Origin: Flammeovirgaceae bacterium UBA2338
GTDB lineage: Bacteria; Bacteroidota; Bacteroidia; Cytophagales; Cyclobacteriaceae
Length of the DNA: 64,000 bases
Direction: 5' to 3'
NCBI GenBank assembly: GCA_002344795.1
Contig: DDUM01000028.1
Span: 1 to 64,000, forward strand
The notes beneath the pieces are model-generated. The model was not told the DNA's origin, did no database searches, and was given only the letters and a program-made list of their open reading frames with translations. The position numbers were made by a program, and so were the translations under genes. Positions 1 to 8,801 of this stretch are shown in pieces. How positions within the stretch are numbered: position 1 is the stretch's first letter; each line of letters begins with the position of its first letter.

Positions 1-168
1 GCCCTCGAAAAAATTGGAAGGCCTGATATCCTTGTGGTGGCTGGAGGTGTGATCCCAAAACAAGACTACGCTTTTTTGTTCGATCAGGGTATTGCGGGGA
101 TTTTTGGTCCGGGTACACCCGTAGCGCAATCCGCTAAAGCTATTTTGGAAAAATTGCTTGCTAAATAA
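1..168 (+). CDS. scpA: Methylmalonyl-CoA mutase, C-terminal end (partial, runs in from the left)
   Basis: The first 55 codons, open from base 1 to a TAA, encode the end of a cobalamin-binding domain. The pattern DILVVAGGVIP followed by IFGPGTP is the usual end of the B12-binding (Rossmann-like) domain of the large, catalytic methylmalonyl-CoA mutase subunit, which interconverts succinyl-CoA and (R)-methylmalonyl-CoA in the cytoplasm. The B12-ligating DxHxxG motif would lie upstream of the window. Isobutyryl- or ethylmalonyl-CoA mutases share this domain, so the substrate is not proven by this fragment. Confidence 0.8.
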   Translation, partial: ALEKIGRPDILVVAGGVIPKQDYAFLFDQGIAGIFGPGTPVAQSAKAILEKLLAK

Positions 169-347
169 ACACCCAATCTCATTTTCAGTTACTTAGTTAC
201 TGTTGAATACGGTGCTTATAAACAATACGTTTTAAAGTGTGTTCAGAATTAGGTTGAATTTGCTTAACTTTAATTTTACGAAAAGCCCATTTATAATCGG
301 GGCGATTACACTCTCATCACTTTAATTTGAATGATTAAATTTTTGCA

Positions 348-3300
348 ATGATTAACAAAACAGGTATTTCATTTATTATCCTCCTAGTCGCGGGTCAGAT
401 CGCATTTGCCCAAAGCAAATGGGATAAGATGATTGGAAAGGCAGAAGCCTCCTACACTATTGGTGATTATGCAAAGGCCAATAAATTTTTGGCTAAATTC
501 AATAAGAAAGCCTCCAAAAAACTAGGCAAACAAAACGAATACACTCCTACTTATTTCACCCTATTGGCCAAATACAAATTGGCAGCAGGTCAGGTACTGG
601 ATTTTGAAACCAACATCCAGAGTGCCATTAACGCTAGCACTTCACTCAATCAGGAAGAAAGCAAAAAACATGGAATGCTCTTGTTAGATGTTGGCGCCTT
701 ATACAATCAAAATGGCGCATATCGTCAGGCAATTGAATACCTGGATAAATCAAAGGCTATCCTTGATAAGTTGGCAGAATTTGACAAGCAAACGGAAGCA
801 CAATGGAGTATACAAAAAGCAGAAGCCCTGGCTGGTCAGGGGTTCTATGTTGAATCCATTCGCATAATGAAAGCCTATGATGCCTACTTCGCAGGAAGGG
901 CTTTGCGCCAGGAAACATTTGTAGACGACAATGGAAATCTTAAAAGCAGAAAATTAAGCTCCGATGAAGCGGACGAAAGGTTCAATGAGTATGCCAATTA
1001 TACAACACTACTGGCTAAAACTTACGGTGAACAAGGTAATCTATTGAGTGCTGATTCAGCATTTGTAGGAGCTACCTCCTGGATTGATAGAAATCTGGGA
1101 TCAACCTCTTTGCCCTATATAAAAAATCAATTGTATCACGCTAAAATGCTTATAGCAAATGGTAACGAAAACAATTTACCGAAAGAGCTTGAGTTTAGTC
1201 GCACTCTAAACTCATTAAAAGCACGCCATAAAGCTTCTCATTACATTGGGGTAGAGCTGTATGAAGAATATTTGAAGCAACTGCTTGGTGGTAAGAGTTC
1301 TGCCAAATATCTCAACACCAAGTTAGAGTTTGAGAAAATGATCAACAGCAATTTTGAAAAGGGCAGTATCTATTCTGCCCGTTTAAAAGCTGTAGACTTT
1401 GATTCAAAAAAGAGCAAGGATAAAACACGTAACCTTGAAAGCGATGCCATGAATATGCTCGCTAACACAGCAGGGTTACCTCGAAACAATGTGACCACAA
1501 TCAGGATCACAGAATTTCTATACGACCTTGCCATAGAGCAAAAGAAATACAAAAACGCAGAAACCTACCTCAACTCGATTATCGATATTAAAAAGGAGTT
1601 GTATGGTGAAAACGCTCCACTAACTCATCTCGCCCGGATACATCTTGCAAATTTCTACGTGGATAACACCAACAAGCTTACAGAAGCCGCAACTATCTAC
1701 AAAGAAAGCTTTGATGAATCTGTAGAAAAGGAAATTGGTGCATGGCATTTTGACCACCTTGACATTCTAAACCATATTGCCACGCTCTACGAACTTACCG
1801 ATAAGAACAAAGAAGCTACCACTGCGCTAGATAAGGCATCAGATGTTGCCCGGTCAAAGTATGATGATCAGGACTATCAGTATGGTGTTGAACTCAACCA
1901 TATTGCCAAGCTTCAAATTAAATTAGGCTCTTATGAAAAAGCGGAAGAGAACCTTAATCAATCACTCAAAATTCTTGAAAATTTTAGAAAGGAAGACGAT
2001 AAAAAAGTATTCCTGATCAACGCCATCGAAACGCAGGCTACTTTGTTTGGTATCAAGGGGATGTTCGATGAAGCTCAGGATGCCCTGGATCGTTCCGCAA
2101 AAATGATTTCTAAATCTGACATTGCTGGAATTGATGAATTGAGTACTGCCAAAGAGCTTTCAAGTCTTTTTATTCAGTTGGGAAAGTATTCCATCACTAA
2201 AAAACTTTTAACCGGCCTCATTGGTGAGTACGAAAAATTATATGGTGTCAATTCGATAAGGCTGATCGACCCATTGGTAAACATGGGAAGCCTCACACTT
2301 GCAGAAGGTAACTATACGGATGCAGAAAAAGTAGCACTTAGGGTTAATAGTGTTGCAAGAGATGTTTATGGCGAAAAATCTACAAAAACCGCTCATACGC
2401 AAAAATTATTGAGCGACATCTACTACACCATTGGTGACTATGAAAAAGCTGAAACATATATAAAACGGGCACTGGAAAGCCAACAGAAACAGTTTGGCAG
2501 GGATCACGTTGAGGTGGCCAAATCACTTTCACAACTCGCCTTGGTTAAATTTTATAAAGGTGACAATCCTGTTGAGGTGGAAAAGTTACTATTGGAAGCC
2601 AGAGACATTATGGGGGCTAAGCTAGGGAAAGAAAACCCTCAGTATGCCGATATTTTAAAGAATGTAGCAATCCTAAACATATCGCAAAACAAATACGATA
2701 TCGCTTTCAGTTCTTTAACCCAAGCGGAAAATATTTGGAGAACCAAAACAGGATCTAAAAACAATATCAATGCCGCCAGTATTTATTCACTCACCGGAGA
2801 TGTCTATTATCAAATAAAAAATTATAGTAAAGCCAAAGATTTTTACGACCAATCCAAAGCCATCTACGATCGTTCATTTAATAAATCTCATCCCGAATAT
2901 GTAAAAGTACTTTCCAAACTTGCCAAAGTCTACTACATGGAGAAAGACTATAAAAAAGCAAAAAGAAATATCGAAGAATCGCTCAATAATTATGAAGATT
3001 TCTTGAAAAGATATTTTCCTGCCTTAAGTGAAAGAGAGAAAGCAAAGTACTGGAACACCATTAAACCCGATTTTGAGTTTTATAATACACTTGCTTTCGG
3101 AAATCTGGATGACTTCAGAGACCTTAGTGGGAAGGTGTATAACTATCAATTGCTTACCAAAGCCCTTCTTTTAAGCTCATCTATTAAAATGAAGGAACGT
3201 ATTCTCAATAGTGATGATGAGGAATTGAAAGCAAGCTATAATAATTGGGTGCAGAAAAAAGAACTCCTTACCAACGCCTTATCCATGAGTACTGTGCAAT

Positions 3301-4568
3301 TAATAGAAAACGGAATTGACCCGACCTCTTTGGGTAACGAAGTCGAGAAACTAGAAAAGCAGTTGAGTGAAAAGTCTGAATTGTTCAGTCAGGACTTTGA
3401 GAATAAGCGCATCACCTACGAAAACGTACAAAAGTCGCTTGGTAAAAATGATGTGGCTATGGAAATGGTGAGGTACAGATATTTTGATCATGTGTTCACC
3501 GACTCGGTTATCTATGTGGCTTTGTATCTGAGAAACGATAATTCAAGACCAAAAGCAGTAGAACTGCCGGAAGGCTACCAAATGGAAACACGTTTCTTTA
3601 AGTATTATAGAAACTCTATCATTGGAAGAATACCCGATCAATATTCGTATGGCGTTTTCTGGGAACCATTACAAAGTAAGATTGGACAATATTCAACGCT
3701 CTTCCTTTCGCCTGATGGAGTCTACAATCAACTCAACCTTGAAGCCATACCCACCCCAGATGGTAAATATGTGATTGATAACTCAAATATTGTGATTGTG
3801 AGTAACACAAAAGACCTCTACCTGAGAAAAATAAAATCCAGGACGGAAGAATCATCCAATACTGCTACAATGTTTGGCAATCCAACTTTCTATGCTTCCG
3901 CCTCCAATGGGAACATTGCTGCGCTACCTGGAACAGAAAGAGAAGTGGCACAATTACAGGTTTTATTGAGCAATCAGGGATGGGAAACTTCCGAATATAC
4001 TGAAACATCAGCCAGTGAAGAGCAGATAAAAGAAGTTGATAGCCCAAAAATCTTTCACATTGCTACCCACGGATTCTACACTCCAGACAATACAGCAGAC
4101 AATTTGATTTCAGAAAATGAAGCAGAGCGCACAGAAAATCCACTGCTCAAAACAGGGCTCTTATTAAAGGGGGCTGGTGATCTGCTTGAGAAAACAAAGT
4201 ATAATTATAACATTGAAAGTGGCATCCTTACTGCCTATGAGGCCATGAATCTCAATTTGGATAAAACTGACCTGGTTGTGTTAAGTGCTTGCGAAACAGG
4301 TCTCGGAGAGATCTCTAATGGTGAAGGGGTATATGGATTGCAACGTGCTTTCCTGGTAGCTGGAGCCAAAACATTGATCATGAGTATGTTTAAAGTCGAT
4401 GATGCCGCTACACAAAAACTCATTCTTAATTTTTATAGAAAATGGCTGTCTACTGGCAAGCTAAGAGAGTCCTTTACAGAAGCCAAAAAAGAACTTAGAA
4501 CTGAATACCCTGACCCAATCTATTGGGGAGCCTTTATGATGATCGGGCTTGATACTGTTCCTCAATAA
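348..4568 (+). CDS. Large exported TPR-CHAT protein (caspase-like peptidase domain)
   Basis: This is a 1406-residue protein. Residues 1-21 form a signal peptide (hydrophobic stretch ending AFAQ), so it is probably periplasmic or surface-exposed. Residues of about 30-880 are helical tetratricopeptide repeats, many with the Y..A...L pattern. A helical linker leads to a C-terminal CHAT domain (about 1080-1406), a clan CD caspase/separase-like peptidase fold. The expected dyad is visible: His1241 in HIATHGF and Cys1315 in LSACETG. The ATG at 348 is the only start near the signal peptide. The gene stands alone: upstream is a mutase on the same strand, downstream an 18-bp palindrome and then hsp20. 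The substrate is unknown. Proteolysis, binding of other proteins through the TPRs, or autoprocessing are all possible. Confidence 0.85.
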   Translation: MINKTGISFIILLVAGQIAFAQSKWDKMIGKAEASYTIGDYAKANKFLAKFNKKASKKLGKQNEYTPTYFTLLAKYKLAAGQVLDFETNIQSAINASTSLNQEESKKHGMLLLDVGALYNQNGAYRQAIEYLDKSKAILDKLAEFDKQTEAQWSIQKAEALAGQGFYVESIRIMKAYDAYFAGRALRQETFVDDNGNLKSRKLSSDEADERFNEYANYTTLLAKTYGEQGNLLSADSAFVGATSWIDRNLGSTSLPYIKNQLYHAKMLIANGNENNLPKELEFSRTLNSLKARHKASHYIGVELYEEYLKQLLGGKSSAKYLNTKLEFEKMINSNFEKGSIYSARLKAVDFDSKKSKDKTRNLESDAMNMLANTAGLPRNNVTTIRITEFLYDLAIEQKKYKNAETYLNSIIDIKKELYGENAPLTHLARIHLANFYVDNTNKLTEAATIYKESFDESVEKEIGAWHFDHLDILNHIATLYELTDKNKEATTALDKASDVARSKYDDQDYQYGVELNHIAKLQIKLGSYEKAEENLNQSLKILENFRKEDDKKVFLINAIETQATLFGIKGMFDEAQDALDRSAKMISKSDIAGIDELSTAKELSSLFIQLGKYSITKKLLTGLIGEYEKLYGVNSIRLIDPLVNMGSLTLAEGNYTDAEKVALRVNSVARDVYGEKSTKTAHTQKLLSDIYYTIGDYEKAETYIKRALESQQKQFGRDHVEVAKSLSQLALVKFYKGDNPVEVEKLLLEARDIMGAKLGKENPQYADILKNVAILNISQNKYDIAFSSLTQAENIWRTKTGSKNNINAASIYSLTGDVYYQIKNYSKAKDFYDQSKAIYDRSFNKSHPEYVKVLSKLAKVYYMEKDYKKAKRNIEESLNNYEDFLKRYFPALSEREKAKYWNTIKPDFEFYNTLAFGNLDDFRDLSGKVYNYQLLTKALLLSSSIKMKERILNSDDEELKASYNNWVQKKELLTNALSMSTVQLIENGIDPTSLGNEVEKLEKQLSEKSELFSQDFENKRITYENVQKSLGKNDVAMEMVRYRYFDHVFTDSVIYVALYLRNDNSRPKAVELPEGYQMETRFFKYYRNSIIGRIPDQYSYGVFWEPLQSKIGQYSTLFLSPDGVYNQLNLEAIPTPDGKYVIDNSNIVIVSNTKDLYLRKIKSRTEESSNTATMFGNPTFYASASNGNIAALPGTEREVAQLQVLLSNQGWETSEYTETSASEEQIKEVDSPKIFHIATHGFYTPDNTADNLISENEAERTENPLLKTGLLLKGAGDLLEKTKYNYNIESGILTAYEAMNLNLDKTDLVVLSACETGLGEISNGEGVYGLQRAFLVAGAKTLIMSMFKVDDAATQKLILNFYRKWLSTGKLRESFTEAKKELRTEYPDPIYWGAFMMIGLDTVPQ

Positions 4569-4577
4569 TCATATTAT

Positions 4578-4635
4578 ACGCCATAATGTCTTGATAAAGT
4601 AGTTCTATATCTATAAAATCAAGACATTATGGCGT
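4578..4635 (+). terminator. Perfect 18-bp inverted repeat after the TPR-CHAT gene, probable terminator
   Basis: The arms 4578-4595 and 4618-4635 are exact reverse complements separated by 22 bases, beginning 9 bases after the TPR-CHAT stop codon. The right arm is followed by TGGTTTTTA, which gives a modest U-tract. The arms are AT-rich and the loop is longer than in a classical intrinsic terminator, so a role in mRNA 3'-end protection or as a mobile-element remnant is also possible. Confidence 0.45.
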
Positions 4636-4725
4636 GGTTTTTAGTGAAATTTGCATCGGCATACTTTTCAATGCTATCATCAGTGAACTTAAAAACTGAT
4701 TGTTTAACCACTAAAAATTTTAATT

Positions 4726-5154
4726 ATGAGCATCATACGTTATAACCCAAATGATTTTGCACCAACATCTTTTAGCAACCTGATTGACAAATTCTTTAAT
4801 GATTCGATGCAGCGCTCAGGACAAGGCACATTTGTTCCTAAAGTAGATGTAGTAGAAACTGAAAAAGCTTTCGAATTGTTCGTAGAAGTACCCGGCATGA
4901 ACAAAGAGGACTTCAACTTGGAGGTGAATGACAATTACCTCACAATAAGTGGCGAGCGTAAATTTTCATCAGAAAAAAATGAAAAAAACTTCCACTCTAT
5001 TGAAACGCGTTACGGATCATTTAGCCGTTCTTTCACATTGCCTGACAGCGTGAGTTCAGACAAGATCAATGCGAAGTATAACAACGGTATTTTAGAGTTG
5101 ACCATTCCAAAAGATGAAAAGAAGCTTTTGAAATCAACAATAAAAGTAAACTAG
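4726..5154 (+). CDS. Hsp20/alpha-crystallin small heat shock protein
   Basis: A 142-residue cytoplasmic ATP-independent holdase chaperone. The alpha-crystallin domain spans about residues 37-142, with VPGMNKEDFNLEV, ISGER and the beta-strand motif NGILELTIPK near the end, which is diagnostic for the family. Length is typical. The gene has its own upstream gap and a strong terminator 20 bases downstream, so it is probably monocistronic. It is followed by an HtrA protease gene, a natural stress-response neighbour. Confidence 0.95.
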   Translation: MSIIRYNPNDFAPTSFSNLIDKFFNDSMQRSGQGTFVPKVDVVETEKAFELFVEVPGMNKEDFNLEVNDNYLTISGERKFSSEKNEKNFHSIETRYGSFSRSFTLPDSVSSDKINAKYNNGILELTIPKDEKKLLKSTIKVN

Positions 5155-5173
5155 GTTGGTAAGTGGGTTAGAT

Positions 5174-5210
5174 AAAATGCCCCTCGCTCTACGAGGGGCA
5201 TTTTTATTTT
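5174..5210 (+). terminator. Rho-independent terminator of the hsp20 gene
   Basis: A GC-rich stem of TGCCCCTCG (5178-5186) with CGAGGGGCA (5192-5200), a 5-base loop and a run of T directly after it form a textbook intrinsic terminator. Flanking A and T runs extend the stem, so it may also work in reverse. Confidence 0.93.
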
Positions 5211-5282
5211 CAGGCTATCCTTTTTATTGATAATAACGTTAACTTTAAGTACACTGAGTGCTAAAAATTAATCCATGTGCCG

Positions 5283-6716
5283 ATGAAACGTTCGCTGCTG
5301 ATACTTACCGTAATTATTTCCGCATTCATCGGAGCAGCTTTAGGTATTATTTTCACCATACGATACATTGACGTAATTAACCCATCCTATACCTCAATTC
5401 AAGAAAAGCAAAAAACAACCTTTGTCAATTACCCGGGAGATTCTGCAGTAAGGGTGCAACGCGCATTTCATTTTGGAGATGCCGCTAAAATGATAACACC
5501 AGCGGTTGTTCACATTCGTACCATATATGGTTCAGGAGAATTTAGCCTCAACCCCCTTAAACAATACTTAAACCCTCCTGCCCGATCTTCAGGATCTGGC
5601 GTTATTCTTACTGATGACGGCTATATTGTTACCAATAACCACGTTATAGAGGATGCCACGCAGATTGAGGTGGTCATGAATAATAATCAACGATTTTACG
5701 CTAAACTTATAGGCAAGGATCCCAGCACAGACCTGGCACTTTTAAAAATCAAAGCAAGAAATCTTCCTTTTGTAAAATATGGAGATTCAGATCTCATCAC
5801 ACCTGGAGAATGGGTTTTGGCCATCGGAAACCCTTTTGATCTTAATTCAACGGTTACGGCCGGAATCATTAGCGCAAAGGCCCGAAATATTGGAATCCTG
5901 CGCGACCGAAATAACCTTCAGGTTGAGTCGTTTATCCAAACTGATGCTGCCGTTAACCCAGGTAATAGCGGGGGTGCTCTGGTCAACCTCAAGGGCGAAC
6001 TCATTGGTATCAATTCAGCAATTGCCACCTCTACCGGAAATTATGCAGGATACTCATTTGCCATCCCAGTATCTCTCGTTAAAAAGATAGTAGATGATTT
6101 GTTGGAATTCGGAACTGTTCAGCGTGGGCTGCTTGGTGTACAGATTATAGATGTTTCTGCAGAACTTGCAGAAAACCGAAGCCTGGATGTAGTACAAGGC
6201 GTTTACATTACTCGTGTAAATCAAAATAGTGCGGCAGAAGAAGCCGGAATCATCTCGGGTGATGTAATTGTTGCCATTGACAACCATGCCGTAAACAGTG
6301 TTTCTGAATTACAAGAGTGGGTAGCGCGCAATCGTCCTGGGAAATCCATCACCGTCACGTTTATTCGTGATGGTGAAACTAAATCTGTACTGACCACCCT
6401 GAAAAATTTTGAAGGCGGTGATGAAGTAGAAGAACCCAAAATTGAATATGAACTTGAGGGAGCAACCTTTGAAGATATTTCCTATCGCAATCTAACCAAG
6501 CTAAATATTGATGGGGGTGTTTTAATCAAGCATTTATCGGAAGGAAAATGGAAAAAAGCCGGGATAAAGGAAGGTTTTATTATTACCCATATTGACAAAG
6601 TACCTGTTGATGATGTGGAAGATCTCAATCGCACCCTAAATTTCAAAAGTGGTGGTATTCTGGTTGAAGGCATTTATCAAAAAAACGATAAAGAAGTTTT
6701 CGGGCTCGACTGGTAG
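5283..6716 (+). CDS. htrA: HtrA/Deg-family periplasmic serine protease with two PDZ domains
   Basis: This 477-residue protein has an N-terminal membrane anchor or uncleaved signal (residues 5-28), a chymotrypsin-fold S1C domain and two PDZ domains (about 255-365 and 385-477). The catalytic triad is visible: His120 in TNNHV, Asp150 in STDLALLK, and Ser229 in NPGNSGGAL. Such proteases degrade or refold misfolded envelope proteins. An in-frame GTG lies six bases upstream at 5277, but the ATG at 5283 precedes the lysine-arginine and hydrophobic segment and is preferred. The second PDZ is less conserved. Confidence 0.93.
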   Translation: MKRSLLILTVIISAFIGAALGIIFTIRYIDVINPSYTSIQEKQKTTFVNYPGDSAVRVQRAFHFGDAAKMITPAVVHIRTIYGSGEFSLNPLKQYLNPPARSSGSGVILTDDGYIVTNNHVIEDATQIEVVMNNNQRFYAKLIGKDPSTDLALLKIKARNLPFVKYGDSDLITPGEWVLAIGNPFDLNSTVTAGIISAKARNIGILRDRNNLQVESFIQTDAAVNPGNSGGALVNLKGELIGINSAIATSTGNYAGYSFAIPVSLVKKIVDDLLEFGTVQRGLLGVQIIDVSAELAENRSLDVVQGVYITRVNQNSAAEEAGIISGDVIVAIDNHAVNSVSELQEWVARNRPGKSITVTFIRDGETKSVLTTLKNFEGGDEVEEPKIEYELEGATFEDISYRNLTKLNIDGGVLIKHLSEGKWKKAGIKEGFIITHIDKVPVDDVEDLNRTLNFKSGGILVEGIYQKNDKEVFGLDW

Positions 6717-6768
6717 GGCCAGCCATTGAATATTCGATTGATCCCTTATAATTTATAGAAATCCTGAC

Positions 6769-6776
6769 TAGCTTTG
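6769..6776 (+). promoter_or_regulatory. Bacteroidota-type -7 promoter element upstream of the ALDH gene
   Basis: TAGCTTTG matches the -7 consensus TAnnTTTG recognised by the Bacteroidota housekeeping sigma factor. It lies 19 bases before the ATG of the aldehyde dehydrogenase. No clear -33 TTG is seen at the expected spacing. Confidence 0.5.
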
Positions 6777-6795
6777 TGTTCCCTAAAAATCGAAC

Positions 6796-8337
6796 ATGAA
6801 AAATTTCGGCATTAAAGAAGCGCTAAAAACATTAGGCATTAAAGCAAGTAACCCAGGTGTTTCCACCGGGCAGAATTGGATAAAAACCCAAGGACCAACC
6901 CTTGAATCTTACTCACCTGCAGATGGTAAGCTCATTGGAAAAGTAAAATCTTGCGATTCAAATACTTTCGAAAAAGTAGTAAAGCAGGCACAATCTGCTT
7001 TTGAAGAATGGCGCCTGGTTCCAGCCCCTCAGAGGGGAGAGATCGTTCGCCAGATCGGTGTAGCACTCAGAAAATATAAAGAACCATTAGGAAAATTAGT
7101 TTCCTATGAAATGGGAAAATCATATCAGGAAGGATTAGGCGAAGTACAGGAAATGATCGACATCTGCGACTTTGCTGTTGGGTTATCGCGTCAATTGAAT
7201 GGCCTAACAATGCACTCTGAAAGGCCAAACCATAGAATGTATGAACAATATCATCCACTGGGTGTGGTCGGGATTATTTCCTCTTTCAACTTTCCCGTAG
7301 CGGTATGGTCCTGGAACACCATGATAGCATGGGTGTGCGGAGATACCTGTATTTGGAAGCCAAGTGAAAAGACACCGCTGTGTGGAATCGCTTGTCAAAA
7401 CATTACAAGCGAAGTATTCAGAAAGAACAAAGTTCCTGAAGGAGTTTCTTGCCTGGTTAACGGTGATTATAAAATCGGACAATTGATGGCCTCTTCAACC
7501 AGGATACCCTTGGTCTCAGCAACTGGCTCTACTAGAATGGGAAAAGCAGTGGCGAAATCTGTTGCTGAGCGACTAGGCAGACCATTGTTAGAACTTGGCG
7601 GAAACAATGCTATCATCATCTCAGAGCATGCAAATTTAGATATGGCTATTCGCGGTGCACTGTTTGGTGCTGTGGGAACTGCTGGGCAACGTTGCACTTC
7701 TACAAGAAGACTCATCATTCACGAAAAAGTATATGATGAAGTAACCGAGCGACTTAAAAACGCCTATAATAATCTGAAAATTGGCAATCCACTTAATCAA
7801 GAAAACCACGTGGGTCCCTTGATTGATAAACAAGCAGTGAAACTTTATCAGGCCGCAATTAAAAAAGTGAAAAGTGAAGGGGGTAACTTTATTGTGAATG
7901 GCGGAGTTCTAAAAGGCAAAGAATATGAATCAGGGTGCTATGTAAAGCCTGCGATTGCCGAGGTAGAGAACAGTTATCAAATTGTTCAGGAAGAAACCTT
8001 TGCGCCCATTCTCTACCTGATCAGATACAAAGATTTGAAAGAGGCCATCGGCTATCAAAATGGAGTAAAGCAAGGTTTATCCTCAGCTATCATGACCAAC
8101 AATTTGCAAGAAGCAGAACAGTTTCTTGCCCATTCAGGGTCGGATTGTGGAATAGCTAACGTCAACATAGGAACATCGGGTGCAGAAATTGGAGGTGCAT
8201 TTGGTGGCGAAAAAGAAACAGGAGGGGGTCGTGAGTCAGGATCTGATGCATGGAAGGTGTATATGAGAAGGCAAACCAACACGATAAATTTTGGAAATGA
8301 CCTCCCCTTAGCACAGGGGATCAAATTCGATATTTAG
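6796..8337 (+). CDS. Aldehyde dehydrogenase, ALDH7 (alpha-aminoadipic semialdehyde dehydrogenase) type
   Basis: A 513-residue NAD(P)-dependent aldehyde dehydrogenase. The catalytic general base Glu266 lies in LLELGGNNA and the nucleophile Cys300 in GTAGQRCTSTRR; this QRCTSTRR version is characteristic of the ALDH7/antiquitin branch. The cofactor-binding region GIISSFNFP-WKPSEKTPLC is intact, and the conserved C-terminal GGAFGGEKETGGGRESGSD is present. The likely role is oxidation of alpha-aminoadipate semialdehyde in lysine catabolism, cytoplasmic. No other lysine-degradation gene is adjacent, so the substrate is inferred from the subfamily only. Confidence 0.88.
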   Translation: MKNFGIKEALKTLGIKASNPGVSTGQNWIKTQGPTLESYSPADGKLIGKVKSCDSNTFEKVVKQAQSAFEEWRLVPAPQRGEIVRQIGVALRKYKEPLGKLVSYEMGKSYQEGLGEVQEMIDICDFAVGLSRQLNGLTMHSERPNHRMYEQYHPLGVVGIISSFNFPVAVWSWNTMIAWVCGDTCIWKPSEKTPLCGIACQNITSEVFRKNKVPEGVSCLVNGDYKIGQLMASSTRIPLVSATGSTRMGKAVAKSVAERLGRPLLELGGNNAIIISEHANLDMAIRGALFGAVGTAGQRCTSTRRLIIHEKVYDEVTERLKNAYNNLKIGNPLNQENHVGPLIDKQAVKLYQAAIKKVKSEGGNFIVNGGVLKGKEYESGCYVKPAIAEVENSYQIVQEETFAPILYLIRYKDLKEAIGYQNGVKQGLSSAIMTNNLQEAEQFLAHSGSDCGIANVNIGTSGAEIGGAFGGEKETGGGRESGSDAWKVYMRRQTNTINFGNDLPLAQGIKFDI

Positions 8338-8391
8338 CACACTTGGAAATCAAAGCCTTAAAAGCTACTTTACACGCTTAAATTTTCTACC

Positions 8392-8799
8392 ATGGCAGCA
8401 AAAAAGTATCGCACTGTTATGCTTATTGATGATAATGAGATTGACAATCTTATTAATCAAAAGATGATTGAGGCAGCCGCTATTGCCGAAAATATTTATA
8501 CGCACACTGGAGCCAAAAGCGCAATTGAATTTTTACGTAACATGGAAAAACTGGAAGTGGCAAGTGAAGTACTTCCTGATGTTATTTTTCTCGACATTGA
8601 CATGCCCTTGATGGATGGCTTTCAGTTTTTAGATGAATTTGAAAAGCTCTCAAATACCACAAAAAAATCCTGCAAAATTGTGATGCTCACCTCCTCCATT
8701 AATCCACAGGACTTTGATCGTTCCAGGAAATACAGCAATGTTAAGCTCTATCTCAATAAGCCGCTATCTCATGATAGCATTCAGAAAATCAACGTGTAG
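8392..8799 (+). CDS. Stand-alone response regulator receiver domain
   Basis: A 135-residue CheY-like receiver without an output domain. The acidic pocket is LIDDNEID near residue 12, the phospho-acceptor is Asp68 in VIFLDIDMP, the conserved Thr/Ser is in VMLTSS and the switch lysine in YLNKPL. This type, with the LIDDNEIDN opening, is common in Cytophagales and typically relays phosphate or binds a partner kinase. No cognate kinase gene is adjacent, so the pathway is unknown. It converges with the next gene with only two bases between them. Confidence 0.9.
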   Translation: MAAKKYRTVMLIDDNEIDNLINQKMIEAAAIAENIYTHTGAKSAIEFLRNMEKLEVASEVLPDVIFLDIDMPLMDGFQFLDEFEKLSNTTKKSCKIVMLTSSINPQDFDRSRKYSNVKLYLNKPLSHDSIQKINV

Positions 8800-8801
8800 A
8801 T

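Noticed and set aside
348..4568. Type III-E CRISPR-associated TPR-CHAT protease (Csx29)
   Set aside because: The protein has a signal peptide, and no gRAMP/Cas7-11, CRISPR array or other effector is nearby.
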